Counted from the stretch's first letter, positions 9,637-18,610 are shown. The stretch is 42,928 nt of DNA from CAWACC01 sp964390695 (GCA_964390695.1 CAYMKI010000008.1:1-42928), one strand, 5' to 3'. The notes: generated by a model not told the origin, from the sequence alone. Numbers and translations: made by a program.

Positions 9637-10698
9637 TTAAACTTTCTTTAACATCGACTGCAAAGCCTGATAGACCTCATCCACTTCGATGCGTTTCATG
9701 CAGCGAAAATCAATAGGACAGACGCGCTTATAGCAAGGTGAGCAATCGACGTGTTTATGTATCAGCTTTGCGGGTCCATAAGAAGGGCCTGTTTTGACAT
9801 CGCTGGTCGAGCCGAACAAAGCCACTAAAGGCGTTTTCAGGGCGGCTGCAATATGCATGGGACCGCTATCATTGGTTAAAAACACATGACATTGCTGAAT
9901 CAAGGCCATCAGTTCGCGGATGTTGGTCTTTCCGGCTAGGTTGATTACACGCTCCGGCATGCCTGTGCATATATCGTGCACCAAGGGAGCTCCTGAGGCA
10001 TCTCCGAAGTAAATTATCATATTTTCAGGCTGCTCCAAGAGGCGGTGGGTCACGGCTTTGAACCGGTCAGGAAGCCAGCACTTGGCCGATCCATAAGCTG
10101 CTCCGGGATTGATGCCGATGAGCGTGTGCTTGTGCCTATTGATGCCGCAGGATTGCAAAAGAGCTTTGGCTGCTTCTTGTTCCTCAGGAGATACATATAA
10201 ACAAGGTTGCGTGGAACTTTGTGCGATGCCAAGCGGTTCTAGCAGGGCTTTATAAGTTTGAATCAAGTGCTGAGTTTCTATATTCGCAGGAAATGCTACA
10301 GCTTTATTTAGCAGCAAGCTGCGGCCATTGCCCTTGAAACCAAGGCGGTTCTTCACATGGCCTCTCCAAAACCACCAGGCAGAGGAGAAGGAGTTTGTCA
10401 ACAACAGGCCTAAGTCATATTCCCCGTGCTGCAGGTTCTCTATGATTTCCCCATGCTGCACGCTGTGAAGCCAATGGCTGGGGCGTTGAAAACTGTAAAG
10501 CTCGTTTATGGAGGGATCGCATTTAAGCAGCGGGGCGACGTTGGATTGGCACATGGCGGTAATCGTAGCTTGCGGCCAATACTGGCGCAAGTCATGCAGA
10601 ATAGGAGTGGCCATGACTAAATCTCCCAGCCAGTTGGGCATTCTGACGAGAATGTTAGTCGGTGGCTTGGAGGGCCACGTACGACGGGATGCTTCCAT
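9637..10698 (-). CDS. waaF: ADP-heptose:LPS heptosyltransferase II (GT9 family)
   Basis: A 353-residue GT9 glycosyltransferase that transfers heptose from an ADP-sugar to the LPS inner core at the cytosolic face of the inner membrane. Visible family motifs are NWLGDLVMATPIL near residue 22, GINPGAAYGSAKCW in the middle, and LTNDSGPMHIAAALKTPLVA followed by LFGSTS in the C-terminal half. The tail has the cysteine cluster C-S-P-C...C-P...C common in WaaF. Length is usual for the family. The ATG at 10698 has an AAGG-type ribosome binding site 8 bases upstream. Chlamydiaceae LPS has no heptose, so this gene places the organism among chlamydiae with a more elaborate core. It appears to be a single-gene unit. 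Confidence 0.88.
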   Translation of the reverse strand: MEASRRTWPSKPPTNILVRMPNWLGDLVMATPILHDLRQYWPQATITAMCQSNVAPLLKCDPSINELYSFQRPSHWLHSVQHGEIIENLQHGEYDLGLLLTNSFSSAWWFWRGHVKNRLGFKGNGRSLLLNKAVAFPANIETQHLIQTYKALLEPLGIAQSSTQPCLYVSPEEQEAAKALLQSCGINRHKHTLIGINPGAAYGSAKCWLPDRFKAVTHRLLEQPENMIIYFGDASGAPLVHDICTGMPERVINLAGKTNIRELMALIQQCHVFLTNDSGPMHIAAALKTPLVALFGSTSDVKTGPSYGPAKLIHKHVDCSPCYKRVCPIDFRCMKRIEVDEVYQALQSMLKKV

Positions 10699-10790
10699 AA
10701 GATTTAGCCTTGTGCGTAAGGTGAGTAAATAGCAACTGTTGTATATTGATATAACTATATGATATTATTATAGAATATCTGGAGTTAAAT

Positions 10791-13754
10791 GTGAATAGTG
10801 TCAATTTCGATCATATCAATGAAATTCTTTCGGACATCCCGCTTTCACTCAATGATCCTCAGTTTTATGTCAAAGTCTTTTCGCGCCTAGTAAAAACGCA
10901 TAAAGGCGAGGCAGTGGATCCTGTAATACAAATTTGTAGAGAGGAATACGATAACCTTTCCCGACGAATTGACCGGTCCGGTCTGCAAGAAAGCTGTTCC
11001 GTGCGCAATGTTTTATTAACCCGCAGCCTGGCCAAAATTCTCGTTAATGACAAGGGAGAGTTGGCCTTAGAGAGTTTGTCGGCGTTGATCCAGGAATTTA
11101 AAACATGTTTACATTCTAGCGGCCCGGAACGGCAATATGACAGCTTGCGGCGGGAGCACATCCTAAAAGTCCTCGAATTTTTACAAAGCAGTAAAGAAGC
11201 TCAGCGCCTAGTGAAGAATATGAGCAAGCCTGAATCTCATCGCTACATCGAGAACATCATTCGCGCGACCCTGCAGCTTTCCCTGAAAGAGCCCCTCAAT
11301 GATGTGCACGTGCGGCGAGCGGTGCTGGCTGCCTGGCTGTGCTATCTCAGGCAAAATGTTGGATCCTGCTTTGCTACTGCTCCGGCGATTGTTGTGCACG
11401 ACGAACAACCCTTGCAATTTTTAAAAGACCTCAGCGAAATTATGCACACCGGACGACTCAAGCGTACCTTTGGGGGAGTAGAATATGTGGCGCCCATCAG
11501 CAAAAGCTGGGGGGCTGGCGATTTGAAACGTAATTTTATTGTTCAACATGCTGACCACATGGAAAAGCTGGAATTGTGGCTATCGCCTGGTTTACTGGCG
11601 GCATTTGAGGCGATGGCGCTGATCGATGCCGGGCAAAGTCCCAAACAGAAGTCTTCTCAAGCAAAAACTTTGATCATGGGTGTGTTGTCTGCAGAATTGG
11701 CGGAAAAATCCCCTTTTGCGGTGAGTCCGGAAATGATTTTGCGCAGGGTTTTGCTGCAGCATCTCAAGATCTCCGAGAAGGATTTGGACGAGTATTCAAA
11801 AAGAACCGCAGGCATGATGCCCACGCCTCTGATGATGCCATCTGCGGCTGCCGGGAGGTCATCAGCGATAAGTCAAAGCTGCCAATCATTTTTCACCCTG
11901 TTGGATTCTGCTGAAACAGCATTTAAAGCGCTTGCCGATAACGCTTTATTGAAGGCCTGGGAGTTTACATTGGCATCCTTTGCCGAAACCAAAGCTAATT
12001 TTACGCGTTGGAACCTCTATTCCAGCTTAGGCCTGCGCCCTGAAGATAAGGGGGGAATTGGGCCCTTTATGTATGAATATCTCAAGACGCAACTAGAGCG
12101 GATTAAACTAAAGATCCACGAGCTCCAGAACGAATATGAACAGCTATACTCGCAAGTCAAATACATTGAAGGGCGCATGCAAAGAGCTTCCTCTGAAAAG
12201 GAAATGGAGTGGTTAAAAATAGACTATAAAACCAAGGTATACGAATTCCAAACAGTAGAGGAGCTTAGAAATAAAGAGCACGCCAAAGGCCAGAGAATCG
12301 CCAATCTGTACGATCAACTCATCGACGAGTATTATGCACTTTTTCCGCAGTATTTTCAAGAGGTCTATGACGCCGATATGCATGAGATCACCACAGGTCC
12401 TTACGATGACAGCCCTGCCGGTTTCAGGTTATTGTATAAGCATGGCCGTACAAACACAGCACAATGGACGCATATTCACGATCCCCAGGAATTCATCGAG
12501 TGCCTCTGCAGCTTTTTTAACGCGAGCGAAAGAGAACTGATCCATCATGATGACTTCACAGGGCTGGAAAGGGAATTAACCGATATCACTACCGCCGTGG
12601 TCACTCATCTGCGCTCGGAGGAGTTTTTAGAAACGGCCTTTTATCGCATGGCTGCGGCTCATCAAACCCGTGCGATCAAAGATCCGCTGCACAATCTGGA
12701 CAAAATCGAAAAAAAACCTTGGGCCTACACTTCCGGAGGTACCATGGGGACTTTGGTCAGTTGTTATTTCGGTTTAGAGGATAAACCCACGGAGGTTTCA
12801 AGGTGGGTGGAAAATTGCATGGAACTATTGGTGTTTTTTGTCGATACCATCAAGCAAATACCTCCTAAACTCACGCAAGATTTTATTTCCCATCCGCAAA
12901 AGTCTCTTTTGATGCATTCCCCTACCCACGCCTTTCTGTTAAAGCCCGGCAGTCATTTGCTCAAGGACGCTTGGCAGACGGAGTCTTTTACCTATACCTG
13001 GATCAGAGACAATCTGGTCAGGCGGATGGAGAATGCCGTGGGCATACTCATGCTGGACGAGGCTATGCAGGATTATTTAATCGACCTATTAGCTCCCAAA
13101 ATACCTGAGAGCCAGCGCTACTATTTTACCAAGACCTTTTCCAGGCATTTTGGCGTGATGTCCTCGGTGATGTGGCGCAACCATCTGCTGGAGAGCATGC
13201 ACAAGGAAAAAGGATTGAAATATCAGGGGATGCCTGTTTTATCGCAGGAGGAATTGGATGGCTTCCTATATACTCATCTGCCTCTTACCCCGTTTTATCA
13301 GGTGCAAAATAGTTTACCGAAACTGCTGGCTTCACTATGCCAGACCTTGCAGTTAGATTACAATGCCGCGATGAAAATATGGCATGCTTTGGCAGAGTCC
13401 AAAGGGTATAGCCCCTATTTCACCGCAAAATCCCTTCAAGACTTGATCAAGGTGATACTCTGTTTGACGGCGGGAAAAACCTATTTGTCGCTAAATGTTC
13501 ACAAGATCGTCTTGGAAGAGGCTAGAAACCACAACATGGCTTTACCGGAACCGGTTATTTTTGCCGATACCAACTGGATGAAGGATCTTTTTGCCTTTGT
13601 GATCAGCCCCGGCTCGGGTAAATTAGAGTTTTGGAGGGTCGATCCTCTTGGTTCGACGGGATATCCGATGACGATTTGGACCCAGTGGTTAAATGGTTCG
13701 CGCAAGGATATCCCTTGGGGTATATATACCCGTCCGTATGAATACATCAAGTAA
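10791..13754 (+). CDS. Large protein with papain-like Gln/Cys motif, function unknown
   Basis: A 987-residue protein. The GTG start at 10791 is supported by GGAG seven bases upstream. I do not recognise a named family. The most suggestive motif is LRQNVGSCFATAPAI with Gln188 and Cys193, which mimics the oxyanion Gln and nucleophilic Cys of papain-like peptidases (Q-x-x-x-S-C-[FW]-A). The C-terminus has FADTNW (Asp926, Asn928, Trp929) followed by LFAFVISPGSGKLEFWRVD, a strand pattern like the end of a cysteine peptidase fold, but a catalytic His cannot be assigned by eye. A coiled coil with many Glu/Lys occupies about residues 430-510. No signal peptide or membrane segment is seen. It could be a secreted peptidase or deubiquitinase-like enzyme. 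Function remains inference. Confidence 0.7.
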   Translation: MNSVNFDHINEILSDIPLSLNDPQFYVKVFSRLVKTHKGEAVDPVIQICREEYDNLSRRIDRSGLQESCSVRNVLLTRSLAKILVNDKGELALESLSALIQEFKTCLHSSGPERQYDSLRREHILKVLEFLQSSKEAQRLVKNMSKPESHRYIENIIRATLQLSLKEPLNDVHVRRAVLAAWLCYLRQNVGSCFATAPAIVVHDEQPLQFLKDLSEIMHTGRLKRTFGGVEYVAPISKSWGAGDLKRNFIVQHADHMEKLELWLSPGLLAAFEAMALIDAGQSPKQKSSQAKTLIMGVLSAELAEKSPFAVSPEMILRRVLLQHLKISEKDLDEYSKRTAGMMPTPLMMPSAAAGRSSAISQSCQSFFTLLDSAETAFKALADNALLKAWEFTLASFAETKANFTRWNLYSSLGLRPEDKGGIGPFMYEYLKTQLERIKLKIHELQNEYEQLYSQVKYIEGRMQRASSEKEMEWLKIDYKTKVYEFQTVEELRNKEHAKGQRIANLYDQLIDEYYALFPQYFQEVYDADMHEITTGPYDDSPAGFRLLYKHGRTNTAQWTHIHDPQEFIECLCSFFNASERELIHHDDFTGLERELTDITTAVVTHLRSEEFLETAFYRMAAAHQTRAIKDPLHNLDKIEKKPWAYTSGGTMGTLVSCYFGLEDKPTEVSRWVENCMELLVFFVDTIKQIPPKLTQDFISHPQKSLLMHSPTHAFLLKPGSHLLKDAWQTESFTYTWIRDNLVRRMENAVGILMLDEAMQDYLIDLLAPKIPESQRYYFTKTFSRHFGVMSSVMWRNHLLESMHKEKGLKYQGMPVLSQEELDGFLYTHLPLTPFYQVQNSLPKLLASLCQTLQLDYNAAMKIWHALAESKGYSPYFTAKSLQDLIKVILCLTAGKTYLSLNVHKIVLEEARNHNMALPEPVIFADTNWMKDLFAFVISPGSGKLEFWRVDPLGSTGYPMTIWTQWLNGSRKDIPWGIYTRPYEYIK

Positions 13755-13763
13755 GTTTGCGAG

Positions 13764-14390
13764 TTATTGTATACCTAATCCAAACTCATTAAAAAGGCTT
13801 GATAGGTTCTCTAGGTTTTCATCCTCTTCCGCCAAAGCTGTGAAAGAGTCTTCTTCTGCACTATTGTTTTCATAGTCAGAATCGTTATCTGAGGAAGCTT
13901 TCTCTGAATCTTCCGCGTCGGATGAATGGCTATCTGTTTCTCGTTCAAAGAAGCTGGTAGGCATAGCAGGTGTAGCTTTTTCACGTTCACTTGGAGCAGC
14001 GGTCTTGAAAATAGCTGTAGCGGCTAGCGTAGTAGCGGTACTTTCAGGAGATGCGGTCTTTAATTTTTTGATGGGCCTAAGCAGAGTAGAGTCTTCGTTG
14101 GGGCTTGAGCTAATCGCGTCGAACTTTCTTTTCAGCTTTTTTGTGGGGAAGGGGATGCGCTCTTCCAGTTGTGTGTGATTGCAGAATTTCTGCGATTTCG
14201 CATTTCCTCTTTCGAAGGTGTTTTGAAAGGCCAGCTGAGCTTGCGTTAAAGGCATGGTATGTCGGATTATGGGAGAGTAGGTTCTATTTAACATATCTTT
14301 AGCTGCCTTTCTCTTAGTCTGCTCTGATGAAGATTCAAAACAACAAGAAGGAAGGGGGGATTTTGTGGGTGAGCTGAGGGGTGTATACAT
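13764..14390 (-). CDS. Disordered protein with NLS-like basic clusters and acidic C-terminus, nucleomodulin candidate
   Basis: A 208-residue Ser/Glu/Lys-rich protein with no recognised domain. Two basic clusters, PTKKLKRKF and RPIKKLKTASPE, match the monopartite nuclear-localisation pattern K-K/R-x-K/R. The last third is strongly acidic (runs of D, E and S such as SSDAEDSEKASSDND and NSAEEDSFTALAEEDENLE) and ends in a hydrophobic patch, LENLSSLFNEFGLG. This looks like a eukaryotic nuclear or transcription-linked protein. The ATG at 14390 is preceded by AAGGA at good spacing, so the frame is probably real. The gene faces the 987-residue protein gene with 9 bp between the stops. A role in the host nucleus is inference from composition only. 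Confidence 0.6.
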   Translation of the reverse strand: MYTPLSSPTKSPLPSCCFESSSEQTKRKAAKDMLNRTYSPIIRHTMPLTQAQLAFQNTFERGNAKSQKFCNHTQLEERIPFPTKKLKRKFDAISSSPNEDSTLLRPIKKLKTASPESTATTLAATAIFKTAAPSEREKATPAMPTSFFERETDSHSSDAEDSEKASSDNDSDYENNSAEEDSFTALAEEDENLENLSSLFNEFGLGIQ

Positions 14391-14426
14391 ATTTAATTCC
14401 TTGAATAGGGGGTTAATGGAAAGCTA

Positions 14427-14587
14427 AACTCGACTTTGCAATATTTTTGGACGAGGGTGCAGAGAGATGCTTCATCCAGCTAAATAAATTTCTTCGGAAG
14501 GGTAAAAAATACTCTTCCAGTGAAATTCATTACGCTGGATTTTTCCTCTCTCTCCACCCTCGTCCAAAAATATTGCAGAGTCGAGTT
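14427..14587. mobile_element. 161-bp near-palindromic MITE-like element
   Basis: The outer 41 bases (from AACTCGACTTTGCAATATTT) are repeated inverted at the right end with two mismatches. The inner parts also pair imperfectly, so the whole element could fold into one long hairpin centred near 14507. It has no coding capacity. It sits upstream of the nucleomodulin-like gene and may carry part of its promoter. It resembles a miniature inverted-repeat transposable element; no target-site duplication is clear. Confidence 0.65.
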
Positions 14588-14904
14588 GAAACAATCAATA
14601 CAAGTAAAAATATTGCGGTTTATATCGTTATAATTATTTCAAACGACCACATATTAAAATTGTTTGTTTTATTTTTGTCAATTAAAACTTCGAAAATCTT
14701 AGGAATATGATAGTGTTTAAGGAAAATTTAATAAAAAATATATAAACACTCTTTTTTTTAATCTTATATTATGTTTATAATTAAATTAAAGAGTTGATAG
14801 TTTTTTAATTGTGTTTAAATATGCTGTCAATTCGCTGGATCAAAAATCAATTTAGGATTAGAAGCAAGTTTGAGCGCATGCTCTTTATTTCAGGTGAGGT
14901 TGCC
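14588..14904. other. AT-rich intergenic region
   Basis: These 317 bases are very AT-rich and contain no supported gene. They probably hold the promoter of the chaperone-like gene that starts at 14905. In-frame upstream starts at 14809, 14821 and 14878 exist but lack a convincing ribosome binding site. Confidence 0.4.
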
Positions 14905-15306
14905 ATGATAGCCCAAAAAGAATTAAATAAAATTTTTTCTCATCTGAGAAAAAATCCTTTGGCACAGATTGAATTAGATGGGTCTCTCATTACGATTCAA
15001 TTTCATCAAAATGAAGGAAAATTTTCGCTCCATACCACGGTGTACCTAGGTGGAAATTACATTCCCAGCAGTGTGCGCCACTGCTTAAAATATAAACCGC
15101 CTTTCGATTCGGCGGGGATTCGCACCTATCTGTCTATCCTGGAAGATAAATTTGAAATCGTGTTGAATTATGTCGGTTCTCTGGAAAACCTCTGCGGGGA
15201 TCACTTGAGAAATATACTGGACGAGTTCGGTCAACTGGCAGAGCAGTGGCGGAATTATCTAGATGATCACGACAAAAAAGACATTATTCACGTCCGCAGC
15301 AAATAG
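14905..15306 (+). CDS. Small acidic protein, possible type III secretion chaperone (CesT-like)
   Basis: The preferred ATG at 14905 has GGTGAGG five bases upstream and gives 133 residues; longer in-frame starts reach back to 14809. The pattern is that of class I secretion chaperones: an N-terminal helix (AQKELNKIFSHL), beta strands (AQIELDGSLITIQF, KFSLHTTVYLG, YLSILEDKFEIVLNYVG) and a C-terminal helix (LRNILDEFGQLAEQWRNYL). Such chaperones dimerise and present effectors to the secretion ATPase. I cannot name an orthologue, and the assignment rests on size and predicted secondary-structure order. Its 3' end overlaps the convergent tatC by 23 bp. Confidence 0.6.
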   Translation: MIAQKELNKIFSHLRKNPLAQIELDGSLITIQFHQNEGKFSLHTTVYLGGNYIPSSVRHCLKYKPPFDSAGIRTYLSILEDKFEIVLNYVGSLENLCGDHLRNILDEFGQLAEQWRNYLDDHDKKDIIHVRSK

Positions 15307-16222
15307 TCCGAGCCTTGCGCAGGCGTGAATAAAGAATGGCTAGTTCATAAAGTCCCACAAGCGGTAAGGCTACAGCCAATTGAGTGACCACGTCAGGTGG
15401 AGTTAACACTGCCCCTAAAATAAATGCCCCTAGAATCACCGCTCGTCTGTTGGAGACCAATCCATCGGTGCTGAGAATTCTGTAATGCACTAAGAGGAAG
15501 ACAAAAAGGCTCAGTTCAAAGGCAAAGGCACAAGACAATCCCATAAATACGGTATAGTTGAGGTAGTTGGAGAACGTCCACATGTTAATGCCTATATGGC
15601 TATTAAATGCGGCAAAGTAGTGATTGGCTACAGGAATAACGAAACTATAGCTAAATAGGCAGCCCAAAGTCAAAAATACGAGAGAAAATCCCATGAAGGG
15701 AAATAGCAGTTTACGCTCTTCTGCATACAGTGCAGGTTGCACAAACTGCAGTAAAAAATACAGCCAAACAGGGGATGATAACAAACCACCCAGCCAGGTG
15801 CATAGCTTTAATACCGGAATAACCCCATCCAGAGGACCTAGCAGCACTAAGCGCTGTAAGGGGGTGGCGATCTCCAGGTCTAGGTATCCCCCAGGTGGAA
15901 TCTGATAGTGGCCGGAACCATACACTATCACATCCGGTGATGTCTGAATAACTTTGATAGATTCTGATGCAGGGGTGTAGTATTGTAATTGATGGCTTTG
16001 ATTCAGCATGCGTTCTTTGCGTATGTTTTGTCGTAACCAGGGGCTAGAAACGATGGAAGAAGTCGAGGACAAGGAAACAGGCCTTGTCATGATCTCAATA
16101 ATTTTTTGGTGAAAACAGAAGCAGATGCATGTGGTGATCAAAACCGTTGCCATGCAGCGAATAAAAGTATGACGAAACGCGCTTATGTGTTCTCTAATAG
16201 TTTCTAGAGGTGGTTCACTCAT
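15284..16222 (-). CDS. tatC: Sec-independent protein translocase TatC
   Basis: TatC is the multispanning receptor of the twin-arginine translocase in the inner membrane. It binds RR signal peptides of folded proteins. The protein has 312 residues with six hydrophobic segments, the N-terminal LETIREHISAFR helix typical of TatC, the conserved FELSLFVFLL segment with the membrane Glu, and GAFILGAVLTPPDVVTQL near the end. It is longer than E. coli TatC (258) because of an insert of about 70 residues in the first periplasmic loop (residues about 47-120). Its start overlaps the end of tatA by 8 bp, so the two are translationally coupled. Confidence 0.93.
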   Translation of the reverse strand: MSEPPLETIREHISAFRHTFIRCMATVLITTCICFCFHQKIIEIMTRPVSLSSTSSIVSSPWLRQNIRKERMLNQSHQLQYYTPASESIKVIQTSPDVIVYGSGHYQIPPGGYLDLEIATPLQRLVLLGPLDGVIPVLKLCTWLGGLLSSPVWLYFLLQFVQPALYAEERKLLFPFMGFSLVFLTLGCLFSYSFVIPVANHYFAAFNSHIGINMWTFSNYLNYTVFMGLSCAFAFELSLFVFLLVHYRILSTDGLVSNRRAVILGAFILGAVLTPPDVVTQLAVALPLVGLYELAILYSRLRKARTICCGRE

Positions 16223-16439
16223 TCTTTTTGCTGTCGTCTTTATTCAATGGAATAATCGATGAGGATTTTGGGGCATTTGTATCTAAGGGTGGAGCTTCTT
16301 CTTCGCTGATGCCGTTGCAGGCATTTTTAAATTCACGAATGCCTTTGCCTAAATTTTTTGCGAATTCGGGTAATTTTTTACCTCCAAATAATAGCAAGAT
16401 GACGCATAGAATTACGATCAGCTCTCCGCTTCCTATCAT
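16215..16439 (-). CDS. tatA: Sec-independent protein translocase TatA
   Basis: The 74-residue form starting at 16439 is chosen because AAGGA lies 8 bases upstream and the protein then begins MIGSGELIVILCVILLLFGG, the usual short N-terminus plus membrane helix. The hinge LFGGKKLPEFAKNLGKGIREFK is the TatA/B/E signature. The tail is short and charged. An earlier in-frame ATG at 16502 would add 21 residues before the helix and is unlikely. No separate tatB is seen nearby, so a minimal TatAC system is possible. Confidence 0.92.
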   Translation of the reverse strand: MIGSGELIVILCVILLLFGGKKLPEFAKNLGKGIREFKNACNGISEEEAPPLDTNAPKSSSIIPLNKDDSKKNE

Positions 16440-16531
16440 GATGGAATTCCTTGTATGGTGAGTCTGTAAATTAAAATAACGAATAGTCATTTTTATTGAC
16501 ACATCTTTGTTTTCTAATTATCTAAAGAAAT

Positions 16532-17740
16532 ATGGAATCAAGTCACGGAACAATTCAGATGATTTTGCTCATCCTAACCTTTGGGTTCGGATTGGCAACT
16601 CTGCTAGGCTATTTAACCGAGCGGGCAAAATTATCCTCGCTGGTGGGATATTTGATCGCCGGTTATATTATAGGTCCTTATTCTCCAGGCATCACGGTGG
16701 ATTTAAAGCTATCCGAGCAATTGGCCGAGATAGGTGTGATACTCATGTTGTTTGGAGTTGGATTGCATTTTAATTGGGAAGAATTGTTCCAAGTGAAATA
16801 TGTCGCTATCCCAGGAGCTATTTTACAAACAGTTTTCACCACGCTCGCCACTTGTTGGTTATGCAGTTATTTCGATTGGCGCTTGGAAAGCTCTATAGTT
16901 TTAGGCGTGGCTATCGGTGTGGCCAGTACGGTTGTTCTCTTAAGAGTTATCATGGAAAATAAATTGATCCATACTCTCGAAAGTCATTTAGCAGTAGGAT
17001 GGCTAATTGTAGAAGATCTCTCTGTAGTGGCTGTGCTGCTGACGATGCCATTATTATCTGAATACACCTCCGGCAAGGGAGTGGCCATCTCGGATTTTGT
17101 AACCACTTTGGCGGGTATTTGGATCAAATTTATCGTCTTGGTCTTTCTAGCTTTTTCTGTTGTAAAAAAGTTGACAAACTATATCTTTGGGCTCATCGCC
17201 AAAACCGATTCGACAGAGTTGTTTACGATTTGTGTTTTGGCTGTCATTTTTATTATAGCTGTAAGCGCCTTTTATCTATTTGGAGTTTCATTGCCTGTGG
17301 GAGCCTTTTTAGCTGGTATGGTCATAAAGCAAACGGATGCCCATCAGAAAGCTTTAGAGCACACAGCTCCTATAAAAGATGCTTTTATGGTGGTTTTTTT
17401 TCTGTCTATTGGCATGTTGTTCAATCCCGAAGTGATTTTCAAAGACTTTTTGTTATTAGTCGGAACTATTGGCATTATCGTAGTCGTGAAACCTCTAATT
17501 GCCTTTGTGCTCACCTTGATGATGAAGCAATCTTTAAAGACTGCAGCGATTGTGGGAATAGGAATGGCCCAGATCGGCGAGTTTTCCTTTATCATGTCAG
17601 AAGAGGGCTCAAGGCTGCACATACTGCCTGATGAAGGCTACGACGTGATTGTCGCTGCGGCAATTATTTCTATAGCTTTGAATCCAGTATTATTCAGACA
17701 CTTGATGTCTCGTCTGGACTCGAATAAACCGCTTGTATAA
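16532..17740 (+). CDS. Monovalent cation:proton antiporter, CPA2 family (KefB/YbaL-like), membrane domain only
   Basis: A 402-residue inner-membrane protein with about 11-12 hydrophobic segments. Family features are LVGYLIAGYIIGP near residue 40, LMLFGVGLHFN near 75, LGVAIGVASTVVLLR, and VEDLSVVAVLL, which carries the acidic ion-binding position. Later come SLPVGAFLAGMVI and MAQIGEFSFIMSE. KefB and YbaL proteins carry a C-terminal NAD-binding TrkA-N domain and reach about 560-600 residues; here the protein stops right after the last membrane helix (LNPVLFRHLMSRLDS). The stop is followed within 5 bp by CCTGC-type repeats and then a composite repeat, so loss of a regulatory domain by repeat insertion is possible, though domain-less relatives also exist. 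Confidence 0.87.
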   Translation: MESSHGTIQMILLILTFGFGLATLLGYLTERAKLSSLVGYLIAGYIIGPYSPGITVDLKLSEQLAEIGVILMLFGVGLHFNWEELFQVKYVAIPGAILQTVFTTLATCWLCSYFDWRLESSIVLGVAIGVASTVVLLRVIMENKLIHTLESHLAVGWLIVEDLSVVAVLLTMPLLSEYTSGKGVAISDFVTTLAGIWIKFIVLVFLAFSVVKKLTNYIFGLIAKTDSTELFTICVLAVIFIIAVSAFYLFGVSLPVGAFLAGMVIKQTDAHQKALEHTAPIKDAFMVVFFLSIGMLFNPEVIFKDFLLLVGTIGIIVVVKPLIAFVLTLMMKQSLKTAAIVGIGMAQIGEFSFIMSEEGSRLHILPDEGYDVIVAAAIISIALNPVLFRHLMSRLDSNKPLV

Positions 17741-17744
17741 TTCT

Positions 17745-17795
17745 CCTTGCCCTGCCTTGCCCTACCCTGCCCTGCCTTTGCCCCTGCCCCTGCCC
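17745..17795. repeat. CCTGC/CCCTGC microsatellite-like tract
   Basis: About 50 bases of iterated CCTTGC, CCCTGC and CCCCTGC units directly follow the antiporter stop codon and abut the left terminal inverted repeat of the composite element. A shorter echo (GACAGGGGCAATG) flanks its right end. Confidence 0.75.
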
Positions 17796-17880
17796 AATTT
17801 GTTTTAAATACCTTATCCAAATCCAGAATAAAAGGGTTTGAACCTCTGAGTGTAATGAGAGTAGTGTGAATAGGTTTGAA

Positions 17881-17980
17881 NNNNNNNNNNNNNNNNNNNN
17901 NNNNNNNNNNNNNNNNNNNNNNNNNNNNNNNNNNNNNNNNNNNNNNNNNNNNNNNNNNNNNNNNNNNNNNNNNNNNNNNN
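17881..17980. other. Assembly gap (100 N)
   Basis: Exactly 100 unknown bases lie inside the left 38-bp repeat array. The round number suggests a placeholder of unknown true length, most likely caused by collapsed repeats. Confidence 0.95.
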
Positions 17981-18224
17981 CCTCTGAGTGCAGCGCAAGT
18001 AGTGTGAAAAGGTTTGAACCACAGAGGGCAGTGAGGGCAGTGAGACAAGAGTGGGTACAGAAATAAAGAATATGATTCACTGAGTGTAATGAGAGTAGTG
18101 TGTGAAAAGGGTTTGAACCTCTGAGTGCAGCGCAAGTAGTGTGAAAAGGTTTGAACCACAGAGGGCAGTGAGACAAGTGTGAGTTCACAAATAATGTATG
18201 GTTTGTGCCCTTACCCTTTCCTCG

Positions 18225-18346
18225 TAACTTCTCAAAAAGTCATGGCAGCAAATATAAGATAACAAGGTTAACCCTGCTTGGAATATATCAACAACAAGGT
18301 CGGGACGACCTGGCTACCTTTTTTGCCATGACTTTTTGAGAAGTTA
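18225..18346. mobile_element. 122-bp MITE-like element with perfect 23-bp inverted ends
   Basis: TAACTTCTCAAAAAGTCATG at the left continues to form a 23-base arm (18225-18247), with an exact inverted copy at 18324-18346. The interior has no reading frame but contains a small hairpin, AGGTCG-GGA-CGACCT. The element is nested in the centre of the larger composite repeat. Perfect ends suggest recent movement or selection for folding. Confidence 0.7.
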
Positions 18347-18610
18347 ACTTTCCTCTGCTCGACCCTCTTTGTTTATCTATTTGTTAAATCTAGATTGTCA
18401 TGCATGAACTCTCAGATATAAATACCCTCTATTAGATTGAAATGTAATCTGAATCTCTTTAATTCGACTTTACAATATGTATTGAACCTTCTAGAGTTCA
18501 GAATAGTTACTAATAATTATTTCTTTGAGTCATAAAAATTAGCAGGTACGGATACAAACCCATTCCTCTATTATGCACCCACTCTTGTCTCACTGCCCTC
18601 ACTGCCCTCT

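Noticed and set aside
16773..17631. Plus-strand frames of 62 and 170 codons within the antiporter gene
   Set aside because: They are other-frame shadows of a transporter whose own frame carries all family motifs.
17638..18188. Long minus-strand reading frames crossing the 100-N gap
   Set aside because: They are translations of the tandem repeats and Ns, mutually overlapping in several frames, with no ribosome binding site.
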